This document shows positions 1 through 7,218 of a stretch of DNA of 56,355 bases, piece after piece (the stretch's first letter is position 1; each line of letters begins with the position of its first letter). Origin of the DNA: DASSUW01 sp036257565. GTDB taxonomy: Bacteria > Actinomycetota > Thermoleophilia > Solirubrobacterales > Solirubrobacteraceae. The translations under genes and the position numbers were made by a program. The stretch lies in assembly GCA_036257565.1 (NCBI GenBank), contig DATAFH010000005.1, forward strand, positions 1 to 56,355, in the 5' to 3' direction. The notes beneath the pieces were generated by a model. That model searched no databases. It was given only the letters and a program-made list of their open reading frames with translations, and had not been told where the DNA came from.

Positions 1-58
1 CGACGCCCCCGGCGCTCGCTCAACACGAGCGCTCGAGCGTCAAAGCCCGCCCGGATGG

Positions 59-137
59 AAACGATCTGCTTGCGGCTCAACCCCCAGCCACGTAAACGAT
101 GCGCTTGCGGCCAGCGGTAAACGATGTGCTTGCGGCC
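59..137. repeat. Three direct repeats AAACGATSTGCTTGCGGCC
   Basis: Three near-identical 18-19 base units start at 59, 94 and 119 and differ at one or two positions. The spacing is irregular (35 and 25 bases), so this is not a CRISPR array. The cluster ends directly against the conserved CTACCCAGCCGCCGTTGAC end sequence at 142, which is also found beside unrelated interior repeats elsewhere in the window. No open reading frame explains it. Confidence 0.75.
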
Positions 138-141
138 GTCA

Positions 142-170
142 CCTACCCAGCCGCCGTTGACGTTCGCCGG
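142..170. repeat. Terminal repeat of the dispersed element, copy A (right end)
   Basis: The sequence CCTACCCAGCCGCCGTTGAC followed by GTTCGCCGG matches the right ends at 15165-15196, 21632-21654 and 41316-41346. The matching left (inverted) end is not visible in bases 1-58, so it is either upstream of the window or lost. The interior here is the AAACGAT repeat cluster instead of the GCATTTCG boxes seen in other copies. Confidence 0.7.
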
Positions 171-184
171 CGGAGACCGCAGCG

Positions 185-351
185 TCAGACAGGCTCGGGC
201 ACGATCCGGATGTAGGGCCGCGGGGCGTCCCAGCCCTCCGGGTAGCGCTCGCGTGCCTCATCGTCGGACACCGACCCGGCGATGATCACGTCGTCGCCCT
301 TCTTCCAGTTCACCGGGGTCGCGACCTTGTGGTTGGCCGTCAGCTGGAGGG
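185..351 (-). pseudogene. Peroxiredoxin C-terminal remnant
   Basis: The minus strand encodes about 54 residues running from LQLTANHKVATPVNWKKGD to a stop at 185, ending PEGWDAPRPYIRIVPEPV. This is the characteristic C-terminal tail of AhpC/TSA (Prx6-like) peroxiredoxins, which are normally about 210 residues. The thioredoxin-fold core and peroxidatic cysteine are absent. Upstream of about 351 the reading frame continues into sequence with no peroxiredoxin resemblance, up to and overlapping the next gene's start. The 5' three quarters were therefore lost. Identification rests on family memory of the tail motif; no start codon or ribosome binding site is credible. Confidence 0.75.
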
Positions 352-467
352 GAGAAGAGCACGGCCCATCCGTCGTCCCTCCTGCTCGGGGTGGTCGGCG
401 TATCCAACCGCATCCCCCCAAGCCCGCCACAAGCTTTCGCCAACCCGCGTCGGCGAAGGTTGGCCAC

Positions 468-1787
468 ATGCTCGAACTCCTCGGTGACGACACCGAAGTT
501 CCCTGTCTCGACGGGCGCTCGCGCAAGTACGCGAACCTCGACTACGCGGCGAGCGCCCCCATGCTGCGAGCGGTATGGGAGGCCGTCGAGGCCTTCATGC
601 CGTGGTACAGCAGCGTGCACCGCGGCACCGGCGTCAAGTCCCAGGTCGCGACCGCGGCGTACGAGGACGCGCGCGGCGACGTCGCGGCCTTCGTCGGCGC
701 CCGCCCGGACGACGCCGTCGTCTTCGTGCGCAACACCACCGAGGCGATCAACGTGTTGTCGGCGTCGCTGCCGCCCGGGACGAAGGTCCTGAGCACGCCG
801 GTCGAGCACCACGCGAACATGCTGCCCTGGCGTCGGCACGACCTGCGCACGCTGCCGTTCCCGACCTCGGCCGACGAGCTGCTCGACCTCACCGAGGCCG
901 AGCTGCGCCGCCGCCCCGCCGACCTGCTGGCGGTGACCGGCGCCTCGAACGTCACCGGCGAGGTGTGGCCGGTCGCCGCGCTCGCGGAGATTGCCCACGA
1001 GCACGGGGCCGAGCTGTTCGTGGACGCCGCCCAGCTCGCCCCGCACCGTCCGATCGACATGGCCGCGACCGGGATCGACCACCTCGCGTTCTCCGGCCAC
1101 AAGCTGTACGCGCCGCTCGGCGCCGGCGCGCTCGTCGGGCGGCCCACCGCCGGCGAGCCGCTCCTCCACGGCGGCGGCGCGGTGCGGCTCGTCACGCTCG
1201 ACGACGTGATCTGGGAGCGCACGCCGGAGCGCTACGAGGCCGGCTCGCCGAACGTCGTCGGCGTGATCGCCCTCGCCGCCGCCTGCCACGCACTGACCCG
1301 GCTCGGCATGACGACCGTGGCGGCGCACGAGCGCGCGCTCGCCCGCCGCCTGTGGGCCTCGCTCGAGCGGATCCCCGGCCTGCGCTCGTACACGCTGTGG
1401 CCCGCGGGCAGCGTCGACCGCGTCGGCGTCGCCACCTTCAACCTCGACGGCCTCCGGCACCCGCTGGTGGCGGCCGCCCTCAGCGCGGAGCACGCGATCG
1501 GCGTGCGCCACGGCTGCTTCTGCGCCCACCCGCTGATCACGCACCTGCTCGAGCTGCCGTGCACCGAGGTCGAGCGCCTGCGCCGCGCGATCCGGGCCGG
1601 CGAGCGGCCGCCGCTGCAGGGCGCCGTACGCGCGAGCCTCGGGCTCGGCACGACCGCGGCGGACCTCTCCCGGCTCACCAGCGCCCTCGCCGACCTCAGC
1701 GCCCGCGGCCCGCGGCGCCGCTACGAGTACCTGGCCGAGCACGACGAGTACCGGCCGGCCGACGACCGGCGAATGCTCGCGGCCTAG
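468..1787 (+). CDS. Class V aminotransferase, cysteine desulfurase-like
   Basis: A 439-residue fold-type I PLP enzyme of the SufS/Csd-like class V aminotransferase family, which removes sulfur or selenium from cysteine or carries out related lyase chemistry. The PLP lysine is K212 in FSGHKLYAP. A cysteine motif HGCFCAHP (C350 and C352) sits where SufS has its persulfide cysteine, but with a different local motif (CFCAHP, not HCAQP), so a specialised lyase is possible. I chose ATG 468 because the open frame upstream to 282 crosses the peroxiredoxin remnant and lacks family similarity. No Suf or Isc genes are adjacent. The C-terminus ends in a charged tail. Confidence 0.85.
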   Translation: MLELLGDDTEVPCLDGRSRKYANLDYAASAPMLRAVWEAVEAFMPWYSSVHRGTGVKSQVATAAYEDARGDVAAFVGARPDDAVVFVRNTTEAINVLSASLPPGTKVLSTPVEHHANMLPWRRHDLRTLPFPTSADELLDLTEAELRRRPADLLAVTGASNVTGEVWPVAALAEIAHEHGAELFVDAAQLAPHRPIDMAATGIDHLAFSGHKLYAPLGAGALVGRPTAGEPLLHGGGAVRLVTLDDVIWERTPERYEAGSPNVVGVIALAAACHALTRLGMTTVAAHERALARRLWASLERIPGLRSYTLWPAGSVDRVGVATFNLDGLRHPLVAAALSAEHAIGVRHGCFCAHPLITHLLELPCTEVERLRRAIRAGERPPLQGAVRASLGLGTTAADLSRLTSALADLSARGPRRRYEYLAEHDEYRPADDRRMLAA

Positions 1788-1791
1788 CCCG

Positions 1792-2007
1792 CTACGAGAC
1801 GGTACGGCGGAACAGCACACCGCAGATGACCGCGAGGATCGCGGCCAGGATCGGGATGCTCCAGCCGATCACGCCGACGATCGCGAGCACGGCGCTCACG
1901 ACGGCCACGACGCCCAGGCCGCCGGCTGCCAGCACGAGGTTGTACGCCCGCTGCTCACGCTGGCGACGGCTGGGGCGGGATCCGGATCGGCGCTCGATAT
2001 CGCTCAT
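1792..2007 (-). CDS. Small two-helix membrane protein
   Basis: A 71-residue protein with a basic, soluble N-terminus (SDIERRSGSRPSRRQREQR) followed by two hydrophobic segments, about residues 22-45 and 48-65, ending in RRTVS. Function is not recognised. It runs divergently from the ANTAR regulator, with 36 bases between the starts. It ends four bases from the stop of the aminotransferase, so the two genes are convergent. The topology (basic N-terminus inside, two crossings) is inferred from hydrophobicity only. Confidence 0.65.
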   Translation of the reverse strand: MSDIERRSGSRPSRRQREQRAYNLVLAAGGLGVVAVVSAVLAIVGVIGWSIPILAAILAVICGVLFRRTVS

Positions 2008-2043
2008 GACCTCTCATCATGGCATCGTCTGGATTGGGGTACG

Positions 2044-2625
2044 TTGCCCGCCATGGACGAGCCCAGGCACCTGCGGGTCCTCGTCGCCGACGAACGCCAG
2101 ACGCGCCTCGAGCCGATCGCCCGGGCCGTCGAGGCGCTCGGCCACGAGGTCATCGCCCACGAGGTCGCGGTCGAGAAGGTCGGGGAGGCGACCCACGAGC
2201 ACCGTCCCGACCTCGCGATCGTCGCCCTCCACGAGGACTCCCGCCACGCGCTCGAATTGATCACCGAGATCGTCGACGAGGCGATCTGCTGCGTCGTCAC
2301 GCTGGCCGAGGACGCCGACCGCGAGTTCGTCTCCGCGGCCGCCGAGCGCGGCGTGTTCGCGCACCTCGACTCGATCGACGAGGTCGAGCTCCAGGGCGGC
2401 ATCGACGTCGCCATCCAGCGCTACCGCCAGTACCGCAGCCTGCTCGCGGCCTTCGAGCGCCGCGCACGGATCGAGCAGGCCAAGGGCATGCTCATGGAGC
2501 GCCACGGCCTCGGCGACCAAGAGGCGTTCGAGCGCATCCGCCGCGAGGCGCGCCGCAGCCAGCGCAAGCTGATGGACGTGGTCGACCAGGTGGCGGGCGC
2601 CAAGTCGCTACGCGACGACCGTTAG
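2044..2625 (+). CDS. ANTAR-domain response regulator
   Basis: A 193-residue regulator. Residues about 8-125 form a receiver-like domain (LRVLVADERQTRLEPIARAV, then DLAIVALHED where the phospho-acceptor aspartate would lie; the D is replaced by an ALHED sequence, so phosphorylation is uncertain). Residues about 135-190 are an ANTAR RNA-binding domain with the signature RARIEQAKGMLMERHGLGDQ and a following helix. ANTAR proteins bind paired hexaloop hairpins in nascent RNA and prevent transcription termination. ATG 2053 is an alternative start. No histidine kinase is adjacent, and no target hairpin pair was recognised nearby. Confidence 0.88.
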   Translation: MPAMDEPRHLRVLVADERQTRLEPIARAVEALGHEVIAHEVAVEKVGEATHEHRPDLAIVALHEDSRHALELITEIVDEAICCVVTLAEDADREFVSAAAERGVFAHLDSIDEVELQGGIDVAIQRYRQYRSLLAAFERRARIEQAKGMLMERHGLGDQEAFERIRREARRSQRKLMDVVDQVAGAKSLRDDR

Positions 2626-3052
2626 GGTCGCGGCGCGAGAGCCAAGCCGCCGGCGCTCCCCGATCGCGCCACGATCGCCGTCGTCGCGCCGTCCAGCCCG
2701 CCCCAGACCCGCTCGGAGATCGAGCAGGCGACCGCCTACTTCGAGGGCCGCGGGCACACCGTGGTCTTCGGCCCCCACCACCGTCGCGTGCACGGCTACC
2801 TGGCGGGCACCGACGCCGAGCGCGCCGCCGACCTGCAGTGGGCCCTGAGCGAGCCGGGCATCGACATGGTCCGCTGCCTTGTGGCGGCTACCGCGCCGCC
2901 CGCCTCTACAACCGGATCGACTGGGATCGGCTCGGCGAGCCGCGCATCTTCTGCGGCTTCAGCGACATCACGGCGCTGCACCTGTCGCTCGCCAGGCACG
3001 GGCCGTGGACCACGTTCTACGGCCCGAACTTCCTGCGCTTCACCCGCATCAC
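2626..3052 (+). pseudogene. LD-carboxypeptidase (MccF/S66) remnant
   Basis: Translation gives AKPPALPDRATIAVVAPSS and continues to DLQWALSEPGIDMVRCL at about 2880. The frame then shifts by one to GGYRAARLYNRIDWDRLGE, GFSDITALHLSLARHGPW and YGPNFLRFTR. These are the ordered N-terminal blocks of peptidase S66 (LD-carboxypeptidase, MccF-like), including the GGYG-like and FSDIT motifs. There is no start codon after the preceding stop, one frameshift near 2880, and the C-terminal half with the catalytic Glu/His is missing. The sequence runs directly into the antisense end of an aldehyde dehydrogenase remnant at about 3052. Confidence 0.85.
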
Positions 3053-3637
3053 GGTCCGGCTCTGCTCGCGCATGAACTGCGGCAGGTAGTGCGGGCCGAG
3101 CCCGCCCTTCCCGGACATCCCGCTGCCCTTCCAACCGCAGAAACGTTGTCCTCGTCCTCGGACAGCCGGCCGAGCGGGATGCGGTAGCCGTCGTGGCGCC
3201 TCCATGTCCGCGCAGTACGCCTCGATCAGGTCGATGCCCTCCTGGACCTCGGGGACCGCCTCCATCCGGACCTTGCCGGTCTCGGCCGCCACGACCCCGG
3301 CGAGCTCGACCCAGCGCTCGGCGATCCCGCCGGCAATGCCGCGCAGTGCGGCGATGCGCTCGGCGAGCGGCGTAGCGGCCCACGCGGGCTGGGCGGCCCG
3401 GGCCGCCGCGACGGCGCGGGCGATCACTGCCGCGGGCGCTTGACGGGCCCGCGAGACGATGCGCGACGCGTCACACGGATCGGCGCGCTCGAAGATCTCG
3501 CCCTCGGCGACCGGCTCGCCGCCCACGAGGTGCGAGAGTGGCTCTTCCGTCCCCGCGCGGGCCGCCGCGAGCGCCGCCTCGAACGCGCGGTCGAGCGCCG
3601 GATCGCCCGCCGTCGACGTGTAGTTGAGCGCGGTCAT
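3053..3637 (-). pseudogene. Aldehyde (pyrroline-5-carboxylate) dehydrogenase, internally deleted
   Basis: It starts with ATG at 3637 and is intact for about 145 residues of an ALDH N-terminus (HLVGGEPVAEGEIFERADPC, then AAETGKVRMEAVPEVQEGID). A frameshift near 3200 moves HDGYRIPLGRLSEDEDNV into another frame. The sequence then jumps near 3142 straight to the family's extreme C-terminal signature, GWKGSGMSGKGG then HYLPQFMREQSRTV. Roughly 300 residues, including the catalytic cysteine and glutamate, are missing. The short ORF that runs through is a chimera and should not be annotated as a functional enzyme. The ALDH subfamily call (proline catabolic P5C dehydrogenase-like) comes from the C-terminal motif. 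Confidence 0.87.
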
Positions 3638-3687
3638 GGCCGGTGGTGCGAGTTTGTCACGACCGACGAGCGGAAACGAGGTGGAGC

Positions 3688-4023
3688 ATGCTCGAACTGG
3701 TCCTCCAAAGCCCAGACTGGCTCAACGCCCTCGGCGTGGCGCTCACACGCCCGCCCGGGGTCCCCGAGCGCCGTGACGACCAGGATCCGTGGCACCCCGA
3801 GGAGTCGAACCGCCCGCGGCGCATCGCGGACGACCTGGCGTGGCTACGGCAGGCCTTCGACGAGCCCGAGACACACGGGCTACGCCCGCTGTCGGGCACC
3901 TCAGCGGTCGGTGCCTGGGAGCCCGAGCCGGCGTGCACGGAGCGGCTCCGGCGCCTGAGCGAGCGCCGCGTGCTCGACGCGGCGGGCTTCCTGCTGCACG
4001 AGGAAGAGCCGGCGATCCGCTAG
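3688..4023 (+). CDS. Hypothetical protein, 111 aa
   Basis: A soluble, acidic 111-residue protein beginning MLELVLQSPDWLNALGVALT. It contains no membrane segment or signal peptide and is rich in Trp, Pro and Arg (DPWHPEESNRPRRIADDLAW). ATG 3688 is chosen over 3643 because GAGGTGGAGC lies just before it as a ribosome binding site. It is convergent with the cupin gene, overlapping by four bases. Not recognised. Codon use is typical of the window, which supports it being real. Confidence 0.55.
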   Translation: MLELVLQSPDWLNALGVALTRPPGVPERRDDQDPWHPEESNRPRRIADDLAWLRQAFDEPETHGLRPLSGTSAVGAWEPEPACTERLRRLSERRVLDAAGFLLHEEEPAIR

Positions 4024-4412
4024 TCCCACCAGCCGGGCAGCTGCTCGACGTCGCGCATCCCGGTGTTGGGAGCGCCGAAGGCGATCAGCGTGAGGCCCTC
4101 CTCGCCGGCCTCGAACGCCCGCGTGGTCTCGGGCGCCAGTCGCACCGCGTCCCAGCGCGTGACCTCCACGACCTCGTCGTCGATCTTCAGCCGCCCGTCG
4201 CCCTCGACGATGACGTAGACCTCTTCCTGCTCCGCATGGCGGTGGCCGAACGGCATCCGCGCGCCCGGCTTGAGCCGCTGGAGGCTGAGGCCGAACTGCG
4301 TCGCGCCGAGATCTTCGCGCGCGAAGTGAGCTTCGAGCACGTCGGACATGCCGAACTTGACCGCGCTGTCCTCGACGTCGGACTCGAGGTTCCTGTGGGT
4401 GTAGGAGGTCAT
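4020..4412 (-). CDS. Cupin-domain protein
   Basis: A 130-residue single-domain cupin. The first cupin box is visible as FGHRHAEQEEVYVIVEGDG (G-x5-HxH-x3-4-E-x6-G) and the second as WDAVRLAPETTRAFEAGEEG, where the usual histidine is weak. Such small cupins bind a metal and act as sensors, isomerases or dioxygenases; the substrate is unknown. ATG 4412 is the first start that keeps the family length. The open frame extends far upstream only because it lies antisense to cydA. It is divergent from cydA with a 30-base gap, so the two promoters must overlap. Confidence 0.8.
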   Translation of the reverse strand: MTSYTHRNLESDVEDSAVKFGMSDVLEAHFAREDLGATQFGLSLQRLKPGARMPFGHRHAEQEEVYVIVEGDGRLKIDDEVVEVTRWDAVRLAPETTRAFEAGEEGLTLIAFGAPNTGMRDVEQLPGWWD

Positions 4413-4442
4413 CGGCTTTGCACGAGTAGCGTCTAGGCCGCC

Positions 4443-5849
4443 ATGGCCGGTCCGGCCTTCACGATGTTCGCACAGCAGGTCGTCGAGACGCTCGGTGGCG
4501 AGCACCAGCCCGACACCGTGCTCGCCCGGCAGATGCAGGCGCTCTCGCTGGCCGTGCACATCCCGATCGTCTGCTTCGGGATCGCCTTCCCGGCCATGAT
4601 CGTGTTCGTCGAGGGGCTCTACCTGCGTACCGGCGACCTTGCCTACAAGGCGCTCGCCAAGCGGTGGTCGAAGGTGGCGCTGATCCTGTTCGCGGTCGGC
4701 GTCGTCACCGGGACGATCCTCTCGTTCGAGTTCGGGCTGCTGTGGCCCGACTTCATGGCGACGTTCGGCGAGGTCTTCGGGATCGCGTTCGGGCTCGAGG
4801 GCATCTCGTTCTTCGTCGAGGCGATCTTCATCGCGATCTACGTCTACGGGTGGGACCGCCTCAGCCGCCGCGCGCACTTCCTCACCGGCATCCCGATCGT
4901 GATCTCCGGCTTCACCGGGTCGCTGAACGTGATCGCGGTCAACGGCTGGATGAACAACCCCGAGGGGTTCGACGTCGTCGACGGGCGCGTCGTCAACCCG
5001 CAGCCGTGGGACGCGCTCTTCAACGCGAACATGTGGCACGAGCTGATCCACATGTACCTGGCCGGCTACATCGTGGCCGGCTTCATCGTCGCCGGCATCT
5101 ACGCCTATGCGTGGCTCAAGGGCCGCCGCGACCGCTACCACCGCACGGGGCTCGTCGTCACGCTGGCCTTCGCGTCGCTGGCGGCGCCGGTGCAGGTCGT
5201 GATCGGCGACTGGGCGGGGCGGCAGGTGGCCGAGAGCCAGCCGGTCAAGCTCGCCGCCTTCGAGGGCGTGTACCGCACGCAGGACGGCGCGCCCTTCACG
5301 ATCGGGGGCATCTACGACAAGGACACCGGCGAGGTCAAGTGGGGCATCGAGATCCCCAAGCTGCTGTCGCTGCTCGCCCACCACGACCCGAACGCGCGCG
5401 TCGTCGGGCTCGAGGCGGTGCCGGCCGACGACCGCCCGCCGGTCAACATCGTCCGCTTCTCGTTCCAGACGATGGTCGGGATCGGCACCGCACTCGCCCT
5501 CCTCGGCACCACCTTCATCGTGACCTGGTTCCGCAAGCGCCGGTTGCCGCGCTCGAGGTGGTTCTACCGGGGCGTCATGGCCGCCGGCCCGCTCGCCTTC
5601 GTGGCGCTGATCGCAGGGTGGATCACCACCGAGGTCGGCCGTCAGCCGTGGATCGTCTACGAGGTGATGCGCACCGACCAGGCGGTCACCGCAGCGGACG
5701 GCCTCGAGGTCGGCTACGTGTTTCTCGTGTGCGTCTACCTCGGCCTGGGGGCGGCCGTGGTGTGGCTGTTGCGCCGCCTGACGCGTCGGCCGCCGGCCAC
5801 CGAGGTCGGCGCGCCCGTGGCGCCGGCGCGCGACGAGGAGCCGAGCTGA
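4443..5849 (+). CDS. cydA: Cytochrome bd oxidase subunit I
   Basis: A 468-residue membrane subunit of cytochrome bd quinol oxidase, which oxidises quinol and reduces O2 to water at low oxygen. Visible hallmarks are the N-terminal haem-ligand helix (LSLAVHIPIVCFGIAFPAM), GFTGSLNVIAVNGWMNNPEG, the helix with NMWHELIHMYLAGYIVAGF, and the GRQPWIVYEVMRT motif near residue 400. The quinol-binding loop is short, as in the non-enterobacterial subfamily. It overlaps cydB by one base (TGATG), which indicates translational coupling. No cydCD ABC transporter genes are present in the window. Confidence 0.96.
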   Translation: MAGPAFTMFAQQVVETLGGEHQPDTVLARQMQALSLAVHIPIVCFGIAFPAMIVFVEGLYLRTGDLAYKALAKRWSKVALILFAVGVVTGTILSFEFGLLWPDFMATFGEVFGIAFGLEGISFFVEAIFIAIYVYGWDRLSRRAHFLTGIPIVISGFTGSLNVIAVNGWMNNPEGFDVVDGRVVNPQPWDALFNANMWHELIHMYLAGYIVAGFIVAGIYAYAWLKGRRDRYHRTGLVVTLAFASLAAPVQVVIGDWAGRQVAESQPVKLAAFEGVYRTQDGAPFTIGGIYDKDTGEVKWGIEIPKLLSLLAHHDPNARVVGLEAVPADDRPPVNIVRFSFQTMVGIGTALALLGTTFIVTWFRKRRLPRSRWFYRGVMAAGPLAFVALIAGWITTEVGRQPWIVYEVMRTDQAVTAADGLEVGYVFLVCVYLGLGAAVVWLLRRLTRRPPATEVGAPVAPARDEEPS

Positions 5850-6910
5850 TGCTGGCCGAGCTCTGCCTCGGGCTCGTGATGCTGGGGCTCGCCGCCTACG
5901 CGGTGCTGGGGAGCGCGGACTTCGGGGCCGGGTTCTGGGACCTCACGGCCGGCGGTGACCGGCGCGGCGGCCGCCTGCGCGGGATGGTGCAGCGCTCGAT
6001 GAGCCCCGTCTGGGAGGCCAACCACGTGTGGCTGATCTTCGTGCTCGTGATCGCGTGGACGGCGTTCCCGGTGGCGTTCGGCTCGATCTTCTCGACGCTC
6101 TACATCCCGCTCTTCCTGGCCGCCATCGGGATCATCTTCCGGGGCACGGCGTTCGTGTTGCGCGGACAGGCGGCAACGATCCGCGAGGCGCGGGTGCTCG
6201 GGGCGCTGTTCGCGCTCTCGTCGGTGCTGATCCCGTTCTTCCTCGGCGCGGCGCTGGGCGGGATCGCCTCCGGGCGCGTGGAGGTCGGGAACGCCGCCGG
6301 CGACCCGGTCAGCTCGTGGCTGAACCCGACGTCGGTGCTGATCGGCGTCATCGCCGTGCTCAGCGGCGCCTACCTCGCCGCCGTGTTCCTGGCGGGCGAC
6401 TCCGAGCGGGCGGACCAGCCGGACCTCGTGCGCGCGTTCCGCGCGCGGGCGCTCGGGATGGGCGCGCTGACCGGCGTGGTGGCGCTCGGCGGCCTGCTCG
6501 TCCTGCGCGACGACGCCCCCGACCTCTACGACGGACTGACCTCCGGCGGCGGGCTTGTCATGGTCATCGCGTCGGCCCTCGCGGGTACGGCCACGCTGGC
6601 GCTCGTGTGGCGGGAGCGGTTCGGCGTCGCGCGCTTCACCGCGGCGCTCGCCGTGGTGTGCATCGTCGTCGGCTGGGCGCTCGCCCAGGACCCGTACCTG
6701 CTGCCCCCCGAGCTCACGCTCGACGAGGCGGCGGCGAGCGACGCAACACTGTCGGCGGTGCTGATCGGCGTCGGCCTGGGGATGATCATCCTCGCGCCGT
6801 CGCTCTGGCTCCTCTACCACCTCGTGCTGCAGGGCCGGCTCGACCAGGAATACGAGCCGCTCGACCAGCGGTTCCGCCCCCTCACGGCCTCGGACGAGGA
6901 CCCGCAGTGA
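5849..6910 (+). CDS. cydB: Cytochrome bd oxidase subunit II
   Basis: A 353-residue polytopic membrane protein and partner of CydA. The N-terminus shows the family signature YAVLGSADFGAGFWDLTAGG, then SPVWEANHVWLIFVLVIAWT and FPVAFGSIFSTLYIPLF; about eight or nine hydrophobic helices follow. The start ATG overlaps the cydA stop, and the stop overlaps the GTG of the next small gene, so three genes form one tightly coupled operon. Confidence 0.95.
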   Translation: MLAELCLGLVMLGLAAYAVLGSADFGAGFWDLTAGGDRRGGRLRGMVQRSMSPVWEANHVWLIFVLVIAWTAFPVAFGSIFSTLYIPLFLAAIGIIFRGTAFVLRGQAATIREARVLGALFALSSVLIPFFLGAALGGIASGRVEVGNAAGDPVSSWLNPTSVLIGVIAVLSGAYLAAVFLAGDSERADQPDLVRAFRARALGMGALTGVVALGGLLVLRDDAPDLYDGLTSGGGLVMVIASALAGTATLALVWRERFGVARFTAALAVVCIVVGWALAQDPYLLPPELTLDEAAASDATLSAVLIGVGLGMIILAPSLWLLYHLVLQGRLDQEYEPLDQRFRPLTASDEDPQ

Positions 6911-7113
6911 CGCCGCAGCCGTCGGTGCGGCGCCGGCCGCTGGTGGCGCTGATGCTCGGCAGCCTGGCGCTCGGCCTGGTGCTCATGCTCCTGTTCGAGG
7001 CGCCCGTCACGCGGATCCTCGGCGTCGCGGCGCTCTTCACGTTCATCGTCTCGGGCGTGTTCCTGATCGCCGATCCCGCCTTTCTGGGTACGGATGAGGA
7101 AAGGGAGGTCTGA
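6907..7113 (+). CDS. Small membrane protein of the cyd operon
   Basis: A 68-residue protein starting with GTG that overlaps the cydB stop by four bases (GTGA). It has a short basic N-terminus (TPQPSVRRRP), two hydrophobic helices (about 12-31 and 37-56) and an acidic tail, GTDEEREV. Position and coupling suggest an accessory subunit or assembly factor of the bd oxidase, analogous to CydX/CydS by location. It has two helices rather than one and no sequence resemblance that I can see, so this role is inference. Confidence 0.7.
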   Translation: MTPQPSVRRRPLVALMLGSLALGLVLMLLFEAPVTRILGVAALFTFIVSGVFLIADPAFLGTDEEREV

Positions 7114-7218
7114 CGGGTACCTGTACGGCCGCGAGGAGCCGACGGCTTCCGGCGACGGCCGGGCCCGCGTCGCGCGTGACCGCGAACGCGAGCCCACCGT
7201 CATCCGACCCCTGGGACC

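Noticed and set aside
59..137. CRISPR array
   Set aside because: There are only three repeats with unequal 16-25 base gaps, no leader and no cas genes.
258..1820. Long minus-strand open frame opposite the class V aminotransferase
   Set aside because: It is an Arg/Val-rich mirror of the real gene, a common result of GC-rich codons, and shows no family motifs.
3017..3637. A 206-residue short aldehyde dehydrogenase as a functional gene
   Set aside because: It lacks the catalytic Cys and Glu, contains out-of-frame sequence at about 3145-3205, and ends in antisense S66 peptidase sequence.
4412..5384. Long upstream extension of the cupin gene on the minus strand
   Set aside because: It is antisense to cydA and low in complexity; the cupin has its normal length from ATG 4412.
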